A stretch of 64,000 nt of DNA. It comes from Streptomyces lacrimifluminis (lineage in GTDB: Bacteria > Actinomycetota > Actinomycetes > Streptomycetales > Streptomycetaceae). Positions 58,446-64,000 of the stretch are shown one piece after another. Position 1 is the first letter of the stretch; the number at the start of each line of letters is the position of its first letter. The notes below the pieces were generated by a model that saw only the letters and a list, made by a program, of their open reading frames with translations, did not search any database and was not told the DNA's origin. Location of the stretch: assembly GCF_014646095.1 (NCBI RefSeq), contig NZ_BMMU01000032.1:19352-83351 (forward strand). The letters are read 5' to 3'. The position numbers and the translations under genes are program-made.

Positions 58446-60620
58446 TTGACCGGTACGTCGGATTCGGCGGGCACGACCCCCCGCACCACCACTGAGCAGC
58501 ACTTTGTCTGGGGCCACCGCGCCCTGGAGGCCGAGTTCGCCACCGGCGCCGACGGGGTCCTGTGGCTGGTCCGGCTGATCCGCCCCGACTCCCGGCCTCC
58601 GACGAGCGGGAGTACCTCCACCGGGGCCTCGGCATGCGAACCCGGCCCGGACGCACCCCTCCACCTCGTGGAGCTCACCGCCCTCGGCAACGGCAGCGGC
58701 TGGTCGGGTCCCCGCTTCACCGGTACGGCCTTCGGCGCCCGGCTGCGGCACCGGGGCCACACCATCCGGGAAGCCGACGGCTGGACGTACCTGACCGTCG
58801 AACTGCACGACGCCGTCAGCGCGTTGACCGCCTTCGTCGAGCTGTCCTCGCCCGTCGGACTGCCCGTGCTGCGCTCCCGTGTCCGCCTCCGCAACGACGG
58901 GAAGGAACCCCTCGTCGTCCAGTCCGTCAGTAGTCTGCTGCTCGGTGCCCTGCCTTCTCCCGGCGGCCTCGACGTCCACCGCGCCCGCAACGACTGGCTG
59001 GCGGAGTGCCGTTGGCACACCGAGCCGCTGCGCGACACCGTCAGCGACATCCACGTCGACGTCCACCAGCACGACAGCCGGGCGTCGCTGACCCTGACCG
59101 GACGCGGCAGCTGGCCCACCGACGGGCACCTTGCGATGGGCGCCCTCACCGAACGCGACGGCGACCGGGCCTGGTTGTGGCAGATCGAATCACCGGCCGG
59201 CTGGCGCTGGGACCTCGGCGAGCGCGACAAAGGCACGTATCTGGCGCTGAACGGTCCCATGGACGCGGAGCACCAATGGCGGGTCCGCCTCGCACCCGGC
59301 GCCGAGTTCACCACTGTGTCCGGCGTCCTGGCCCTCGGTTCCGGCCTGGACGACGCCTTCGCCGCTCTGACCTCCTACCGCCGTGCCGTACGCCGCCCGC
59401 ACCCGGACCACACCGCACTGCCGGTCGTCTTCAACGACTACATGAACACCCTGATGGGCGACCCGACGACGGAGAAACTGCTGCCTCTGATCGATGCCGC
59501 CGCCCGGGCCGGGTCGGAGTACTTCTGCATCGACTCCGGCTGGTACGACGACAGCACCGAGGGCTGGTGGGACGGCGTCGGCGAGTGGCTGCCCTCGCCG
59601 CGCCGCTTCCCCGACGGCGGAATCCAGGCGGTCCTGCACCGGATCAGGGAGCGCGGCATGGTGCCCGGGCTGTGGCTGGAGCCGGAGGTCGTGGGCGTGC
59701 GCAGCCCCGTCGCGTCCGAACTCCCGGCGGAGGCATTCTTCCAGCGGGACGGCGTACGCATCGCCGAGCAGGGCCGCCACCAGCTGGACCTGCGACACCC
59801 GGCAGCCCGCGCGCACCTCGACAGGACGGTGGACCGCATCGTCGGCGACTGGGGCGTCGGCTATCTCAAGCTGGACTACAACATCGTGGTCGACCCGGGA
59901 ACCTGCGCCGCCGGGGACATCGCGCCCGGAGCCGGGCTGCTCGGCCACGCCCAGGCGTACCTGGACTGGCTCTCCGGGGTACTGGACCGGCACCCGGGCC
60001 TGGTGATCGAGAACTGCGCCTCGGGCGGGATGCGGATGGACGGGGCCACGCTGGCCGTCACCCAGCTCCAGTCCACCAGCGACCAGCAGGACCCCCTGCT
60101 CTGCCCGCCGATCGCCGCCGCCGCACCGACCGCGGTCCCGCCCGAGCAGGGCGCCGTCTGGTCCTACCCGCAGCCCGGCTTCGACGACGACCTGATCACC
60201 TTCACCCTGGGCGGGGCGCTGCTCGGCCGGATCCATCTCTCCGGCCACCTTGACCGGATGTCGGAGCACCAGCTCGCCCTCGTGGGGGACGCGGTGGCCG
60301 TGTACAAGACGCTCCGCGGCGATCTCACGGAGGCGGTGCCGTTCTGGCCGCTCGGTCTGCCGGGCTGGACCGACGAGTGGGTGGCCCTGGGTATGCGGGT
60401 GCCGGGTGACCGTACGTCCTATCTCTCGGTGTGGCGCCGTGGCGGAGAGTCGGAACTCCGCCTGCCTGTGGGGCGCTTGGCGGGCCAGGAGGTCCGTACG
60501 GAGATCCTGCACCCGTCCGTTCCTACCGCCGGTTCGGCGGTCTGGGACGGGGGCGGACTGCGGGTGTCACTGCCGCGCACGCCCGCTGTCCTGCTGATCC
60601 GGCTCACTGCGGGCGGGTGA
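58446..60620 (+). CDS. GH36 alpha-galactosidase
   Basis: 724 aa, the usual length. The beta-sandwich N-terminal domain is followed by the TIM barrel at ~residues 330-620: VVFNDYMNTLMGDPTTEK, YFCIDSGWYDD, the nucleophile Asp in YLKLDYN (near residue 478), ENCASGGMRMDG and the acid/base region STSDQQD (near 545). It hydrolyses terminal alpha-galactosides such as raffinose-family sugars or galactomannan side chains. There is no signal peptide, so it acts inside on imported sugars. The TTG at 58446 is used because GGGAGGGGAAG lies just upstream. It is controlled by the divergent LacI-type regulator. Confidence 0.92.
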   Translation: MTGTSDSAGTTPRTTTEQHFVWGHRALEAEFATGADGVLWLVRLIRPDSRPPTSGSTSTGASACEPGPDAPLHLVELTALGNGSGWSGPRFTGTAFGARLRHRGHTIREADGWTYLTVELHDAVSALTAFVELSSPVGLPVLRSRVRLRNDGKEPLVVQSVSSLLLGALPSPGGLDVHRARNDWLAECRWHTEPLRDTVSDIHVDVHQHDSRASLTLTGRGSWPTDGHLAMGALTERDGDRAWLWQIESPAGWRWDLGERDKGTYLALNGPMDAEHQWRVRLAPGAEFTTVSGVLALGSGLDDAFAALTSYRRAVRRPHPDHTALPVVFNDYMNTLMGDPTTEKLLPLIDAAARAGSEYFCIDSGWYDDSTEGWWDGVGEWLPSPRRFPDGGIQAVLHRIRERGMVPGLWLEPEVVGVRSPVASELPAEAFFQRDGVRIAEQGRHQLDLRHPAARAHLDRTVDRIVGDWGVGYLKLDYNIVVDPGTCAAGDIAPGAGLLGHAQAYLDWLSGVLDRHPGLVIENCASGGMRMDGATLAVTQLQSTSDQQDPLLCPPIAAAAPTAVPPEQGAVWSYPQPGFDDDLITFTLGGALLGRIHLSGHLDRMSEHQLALVGDAVAVYKTLRGDLTEAVPFWPLGLPGWTDEWVALGMRVPGDRTSYLSVWRRGGESELRLPVGRLAGQEVRTEILHPSVPTAGSAVWDGGGLRVSLPRTPAVLLIRLTAGG

Positions 60621-60776
60621 GACGGACCGGGAACGGCGCAAGCCGGATGGTGTCGGTGGATCTACTCTGATATGAGCCGCTTCGTTCATCGAGGGAAAGG
60701 GCAAGTGGCGGCCGTCGGCGACAAGAGTTCCGCCCGGGGTGCATCCAAAGCGGGCTCCGACCCGGAAATGGTCACC

Positions 60777-62150
60777 ATGAACGTCTCAGTCGTCCTGTTC
60801 ACCTCCGACCTGCGTCTGCACGACCATCCGCCGCTGCGGGCCGCCCTGGAAGACGGCCGCGAGATCGTCCCGCTGTTCGTGCGGGACCCGGCGGTGGACG
60901 GCGCCGGGTTCGCCGTGCCCAACCGGCTGGCCTTCCTCGCCGACTGCCTGAGCGATCTGGACGCCGGTCTGCGCGAGCGGGGCGGACGGCTGGTCGTGCG
61001 CCACGGCGACCTCGTCGGCGAGGTGTGCCGGGTCGCCGCCGAGGCGGGCGCCGACGAGGTGCACATGGCGACCGACGTCAGCGGCCACGCGCGCCGACGG
61101 GAGGACCGGCTGCGCCGCGCCCTGGAGGCGGACGGCGTACGGCTGCACGTGCACGACACGGTGAACGTCGCCGTCGCCCCGGGTGCCGTGGCCCCGGCAG
61201 CCTCGGACCACTTCGCCGTCTTCACGCCGTACTTCCGGCACTGGTCGCAGCAGCCGCTGCGGGAGCCGCTCGGGGCGCCACGCACGGTACGGGTGCCTGA
61301 CGGCGTCGGATCCGGGTCTCTGCCGTCCCGCAGCGGACTGGCGGGCCTCTCGGAGGGTCTCGCCGCCGGCGGCGAGACCGAGGGCCGCACGCGGCTCACC
61401 GCATGGCTGCGCGACGAGCTGGCGTCGTACGAGGAGGGCCATGACGACCTGGCGGGCGACGTCACCTCCCGGCTCTCCCCGCATCTGCACTTCGGCACCC
61501 TCTCCTCCGTCGAACTCGTCCACCGGGCCCGCCGGGCGGGCGGAGCGGGCGCCGATGCCTTCGTACGGCAGCTCGCCTGGCGCGACTTCCACCGTCAGGT
61601 TCTCGCGGCCCGCCCGGACGCTGCCGTCTCCGACTACCGCACCCGGAACGACCGTTGGCGATCGGAGGCGGAAGCGCGGGAGGACGTCGAGGCGTGGAAG
61701 GAGGGCCGCACCGGCTACCCGATCGTCGACGCGGCGATGCGCCAGCTGCGTTACGAGGGCTGGATGCACAACCGGGGGCGCCTGCTGACCGCGAGCTTCC
61801 TCGCCAAGACGCTGTACGTCGACTGGCGTGTCGGCTCCCGGTACTTCCTGGACCTGCTCGTGGACGGTGACGTTGCCAACAACCAGCTCAACTGGCAGTG
61901 GATGGCCGGTACCGGGACCGACTCACGGCCCAACCGGGTCCTCAACCCCGTCACCCAGGCCAAGCGGTACGACCCCGACGGCGCGTACGTGCGCCGCTGG
62001 GTGCCCGAACTGCGGTCGCTGGAGGCTCCCGTGGTGCACGAGCCGTGGAAACTGCGCGGCCTGGACCGAGCCGCAGTCGACTACCCGGACCCGGTCGTCG
62101 GCCTGCCGGACGGGCTCGACCGCTTCAAGCGGGCCCGCGGTCTCGGCTGA
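60777..62150 (+). CDS. phr: deoxyribodipyrimidine photolyase
   Basis: 457 aa photolyase/cryptochrome (class I CPD type). The N-terminal antenna-binding Rossmann domain is MNVSVVLFTSDLRLHDHPPL and the FAD-binding helical domain includes LHFGTLSSVEL, LAWRDFHRQVL, YPIVDAAMRQLRYEGWMHNR and GDVANNQLNWQWMAGTGTDS. The DNA-binding tryptophans and the NQ pair that mark active photolyases are present. The ATG at 60777 starts the antenna domain; longer starts from 60672 add an unrelated basic tail. It repairs UV-induced pyrimidine dimers with blue light. The litR-like and litS-like genes downstream fit light-induced expression. Confidence 0.93.
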   Translation: MNVSVVLFTSDLRLHDHPPLRAALEDGREIVPLFVRDPAVDGAGFAVPNRLAFLADCLSDLDAGLRERGGRLVVRHGDLVGEVCRVAAEAGADEVHMATDVSGHARRREDRLRRALEADGVRLHVHDTVNVAVAPGAVAPAASDHFAVFTPYFRHWSQQPLREPLGAPRTVRVPDGVGSGSLPSRSGLAGLSEGLAAGGETEGRTRLTAWLRDELASYEEGHDDLAGDVTSRLSPHLHFGTLSSVELVHRARRAGGAGADAFVRQLAWRDFHRQVLAARPDAAVSDYRTRNDRWRSEAEAREDVEAWKEGRTGYPIVDAAMRQLRYEGWMHNRGRLLTASFLAKTLYVDWRVGSRYFLDLLVDGDVANNQLNWQWMAGTGTDSRPNRVLNPVTQAKRYDPDGAYVRRWVPELRSLEAPVVHEPWKLRGLDRAAVDYPDPVVGLPDGLDRFKRARGLG

Positions 62151-62177
62151 GCCACCGCCGGGCCACCGCGGGTGACC

Positions 62178-63203
62178 TCACCGGCCCTCCGTGTAGAGGG
62201 CCTCCAGGGTGTCCAGGGCGTCCTTCAGCGACGGAGGCCAGGTCATCCCCGGGTCCGATCGGCCGAGCCAGCCGGGGCCGCACGGCACCACCAGGGGACT
62301 GCGCCGGGCGCCCTTCACACCCCACCGGGTGCGGGCGACGCGCCGGGCCAGCGCCAGGCTCGCCGTGGAGCGGGCCTGTGCCCACAGGACGACGGCCGCC
62401 GGGCCGAGCCGGTCCACCGCCGCGGTCAGCGCCTCAGCGGGGACCGCGGACCCGAACATCCGGGTGGGCAGGCCCCGTTGGCTCAGCCCGGCGTGCAGCG
62501 CCTCCAGCGCCAGCGTGTGCTGTTCGCCGGGCATGCAGGCCAGAACCACCGGTCCGGGCGCGGAAGCGCCGCCGCAACGGGCCGCCGGGCCGGCGAAGCG
62601 GCGCAGGGTGGTCGAGACGTGCCAGGACAGGAGATGCTCCACCTCGACGTAACGGTCCCCTGACGAGGCCCATTTCCGGCCCACGGCATGCAGCGTCGGC
62701 AGCATCACCTCCTGCCAGGCGACCACGAGACCGTGGGCGTCGACCGCCGTGGCCAACTGCTGCTCCACGGCGGGCGCGTCGAGCCGTACGGCGGCACGGG
62801 CGAGCCCTCTGCACTCCCGGCGCACGTCGCCCAGCGGCAGCGGGCCCGCAGCGCGGGAGGCCGCGCCGGGTGCCGGTTCCGGCGCGCCGGCAGGCTCCCG
62901 GTCCTCGCCCGACGCCCCGGCCGCGGTCTCCCGTGCGGCGCGGGCCGCCTCCGCGGGCGGCACACCGGCGGACGTGAGCCGGCACATCGTCTCCAGGACG
63001 GCTACGTCGTGCGGAGCCCATCGGCGGTGCCGGCCGTCCGGGCGGATCGCGGGCCCGATGCCGTAGCGGTGGTCCCAGGAGCGCAGCGTCGTGGGTGACA
63101 CACCCAGCCGGCGGGCCAGTGTGCCGGTGGTGAGGCTTGTCGCGACGTCCTGGGGTGCCGCCTCCGAGCGGGCCGTCACGCTGTCATCCGTCATGCCGTC
63201 CAT
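62178..63203 (-). CDS. litR: LitR-like MerR-family regulator with B12-binding domain
   Basis: 341 aa. The N-terminal MerR HTH (GTLARRLGVSPTTLRSWDHR then YGIGPAIRPDGRHRRW) is followed by a linker and the helical plus Rossmann cobalamin-binding domain. The W-x(9)-EH photosensory motif of CarH/LitR appears as WASSGDRYVEVEH with one extra residue, and the axial-ligand region as GEQHTLALEAL. LitR/CarH bind adenosylcobalamin in the dark, repress promoters and let go in light. The C-terminal domain is short. Ends convergent with phr (27 bases). It is divergent from the sigma-factor gene, the layout of the Streptomyces light-response locus. Confidence 0.85.
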   Translation of the reverse strand: MDGMTDDSVTARSEAAPQDVATSLTTGTLARRLGVSPTTLRSWDHRYGIGPAIRPDGRHRRWAPHDVAVLETMCRLTSAGVPPAEAARAARETAAGASGEDREPAGAPEPAPGAASRAAGPLPLGDVRRECRGLARAAVRLDAPAVEQQLATAVDAHGLVVAWQEVMLPTLHAVGRKWASSGDRYVEVEHLLSWHVSTTLRRFAGPAARCGGASAPGPVVLACMPGEQHTLALEALHAGLSQRGLPTRMFGSAVPAEALTAAVDRLGPAAVVLWAQARSTASLALARRVARTRWGVKGARRSPLVVPCGPGWLGRSDPGMTWPPSLKDALDTLEALYTEGR

Positions 63204-63344
63204 GGGACGACTCTACGATTCACGACCCGCTATACGACGCAGAATCGATGCGAGTTGATGCGCTGGGCCCGGACTCGGACGATGGCGGAACCGTCGTACG
63301 CCGGATCGCGACGCCGGATCCGTTCCGTGCAAGGAGTTTTCGTC
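63204..63344. promoter_or_regulatory. divergent promoter region of litR and litS
   Basis: The 141 bases between divergent starts should carry the LitR operator and LitS-dependent promoters. A short direct repeat GATGCG-N4-GATGCG is present at ~63247-63262, and an imperfect ATTCACGACCCGC...  was noted near 63215. Neither is convincing as an operator. AAGGAG precedes the litS ATG. Confidence 0.4.
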
Positions 63345-63944
63345 ATGACCATGTCCGAGTGCACCGCTCCGGTCGGCCCGCCCACCATGTGCCCCGACGA
63401 CGAGGAGCTGGTCCGGGGCCTTCTCGCCGGCGACGAAGCATGTCTGGCGGCTGTGTACCGGCGCTGGGCGGCTCTGGTGCACACCCTGGCCTGGCGGTCC
63501 CTCGGAGACGTGAAGGAGGCCGAGGACGTCACCCAGCAGGTGTTTCTCGGGGTGTGGTGCGGTCGGCGGGGCTACCGGCCGGAGCGTGGTCCGCTCGTCG
63601 GGTGGATCGTGGGCATCGCCCGGCACCGGATCGCCGACGCGCTGGCCGCGCGCACCCGCCGCTGCCGACTGATCGCCGCTGCGGGGTCCTCGCCGGCGCT
63701 CGCCGCCCCCGCGGACGACCGGTTCGAGGGCGCCCTGGACCGGGTGGTCGTGCGCGCCGAATTCGCCAAGCTGGCCTCGGCCCAGCAGCGGGTACTGCGG
63801 CTCGCCTTCTACGAGGACCTGAGCCAGAGCCAGATCGCCGAGCGCACGGGCTGGCCGCTGGGCACCGTCAAGAGCCACGCACGGCGCGGGCTGTACCGGC
63901 TGAGGCGCGAACTCGAAGCCGTCTTCGACGCGGAAACGGTGTGA
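63345..63944 (+). CDS. litS: LitS-like ECF sigma factor
   Basis: 199 aa. Sigma region 2 at ~residues 25-90 (DVKEAEDVTQQVFLGVWCGR, RPERGPLVGWIVGIARHRIA) and region 4 at ~135-185 (LRLAFYEDLSQSQIAERTGW, PLGTVKSHARRGLYRLRREL). Position next to a LitR-like gene and a photolyase suggests LitS, which drives light-induced carotenoid and photolyase genes in Streptomyces. ATG at 63345 follows AAGGAG (8 bases). The stop overlaps the next start (GTGA). Confidence 0.85.
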   Translation: MTMSECTAPVGPPTMCPDDEELVRGLLAGDEACLAAVYRRWAALVHTLAWRSLGDVKEAEDVTQQVFLGVWCGRRGYRPERGPLVGWIVGIARHRIADALAARTRRCRLIAAAGSSPALAAPADDRFEGALDRVVVRAEFAKLASAQQRVLRLAFYEDLSQSQIAERTGWPLGTVKSHARRGLYRLRRELEAVFDAETV

Positions 63945-64000
63945 CCCTCCGCGCTGCCCGCGCTGCCCGCGCTGCCCGCGCTGCCCGCGCTGCCCGCGCT
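63941..64000 (+). CDS. partial gene downstream of litS, Ala/Arg repeat N-terminus
   Basis: A GTG start overlaps the litS stop (GTGA), the usual operon coupling, and the frame reads on to the window end as MTLRAARAARAARAARAARA. The repeats are encoded by the 9-bp tandem repeat described separately. Such a basic, Ala-rich start could be a signal or membrane-proximal tail. The gene is cut by the window edge, so it cannot be judged further. Confidence 0.45.
   Translation, partial: MTLRAARAARAARAARAARA
63951..64000. repeat. 9-bp tandem repeat GCGCTGCCC
   Basis: Five full perfect copies of GCGCTGCCC plus five bases run to the window edge, so the real copy number is larger and unknown. The repeat unit is a multiple of three, so changes in copy number would not shift any frame. 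Confidence 0.85.

Noticed and set aside
63951..64000. Tandem repeat as a CRISPR array
   Set aside because: Units are 9 bp with no spacers.
1..64000. tRNA, rRNA, riboswitch or integrase attachment sites
   Set aside because: None could be recognised by eye; no tRNA-like cloverleaf with the expected TTCGA/TTCAA arm or integrase gene was found. A tRNAscan and Infernal run would settle this.

Overview
The window reads as chromosomal DNA of a Streptomyces or very close actinomycete. Base composition is very G+C-rich and codon third positions are almost always G or C. GTG and TTG starts are common, and several proteins belong to families I know mainly from Streptomyces (DUF6479, an LAXTG sortase substrate, LitR/LitS). 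Two genes (18309-18659 and the P450 at 44178-45380) carry an in-frame TTA codon, the usual mark of bldA dependence in this genus. No rRNA, tRNA, CRISPR array or intact insertion sequence was seen.

Left part (1-18 kb). A TauD-type dioxygenase and an LLM flavin oxidoreductase are followed by a co-directional pair, an MHYT membrane sensor and a calcineurin-like phosphoesterase. A hybrid DeoR/LacI-like regulator, a 2-hydroxyacid dehydrogenase and a DUF2264 (probable GH154) enzyme look like a small sugar-acid locus. Next come a YciO/Sua5-type protein, a regulator with two PucR-type HTHs, DUF6479 and DUF1232 proteins, an FprA-type ferredoxin reductase with an iron-box-like site, and a cell-wall-anchored DUF1996 protein.

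Decay zone (18-25 kb, plus 13.2-13.5 kb). Two paralogous GAF-LuxR regulators flank or abut several broken genes: a frameshifted SnoaL-like gene, a LysR-like C-terminal fragment and a DUF2993 fragment. An acetate-symporter C-terminus lies separately at 13.2-13.5 kb. An aldo/keto reductase, a Tat-type secreted protein and a MITE-like palindromic repeat that supplies that protein's stop codon follow, then a DEAD-box helicase with a strong 5' leader hairpin.

Centre (27-34.6 kb). This holds the most interesting block, a Streptomyces version of the uncharacterised Salmonella STM4011-STM4015 cassette. It contains two radical SAM proteins, an alkaline-phosphatase-superfamily hydrolase, an ATP-grasp-like protein and a leucine-rich-repeat-like protein. 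Its four enzyme genes are overlapping or nearly so. A 186-aa protein follows it, and a divergent pair (a 108-aa protein and a DUF6745 protein) sits upstream. No function is known.

Aromatic block (34.8-43.2 kb). A PaaX regulator is divergent from a NitT/TauT-type ABC importer with two different permeases. A LysR regulator is divergent from pcaF-pcaI-pcaJ. Together they suggest uptake and beta-ketoadipate catabolism of an aromatic acid.

Sugar blocks (45.5-60.6 kb). The first is a fructose/ribose-type ABC importer with a LacI regulator and a divergent PfkB kinase that share paired operators. The second is a CUT1 importer with a secreted clan-A glycosidase carrying CBM35-like modules, a LacI regulator and a divergent GH36 alpha-galactosidase, with two perfect 14-bp palindromes between the divergent genes. 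A DNA alkylation repair protein and a P450 lie before these.

Right end (60.7-64 kb). A photolyase, a LitR-like B12-dependent MerR regulator and a divergent LitS-like ECF sigma factor form a light-response module. The window ends inside a 9-bp tandem repeat at the start of a gene overlapping litS.
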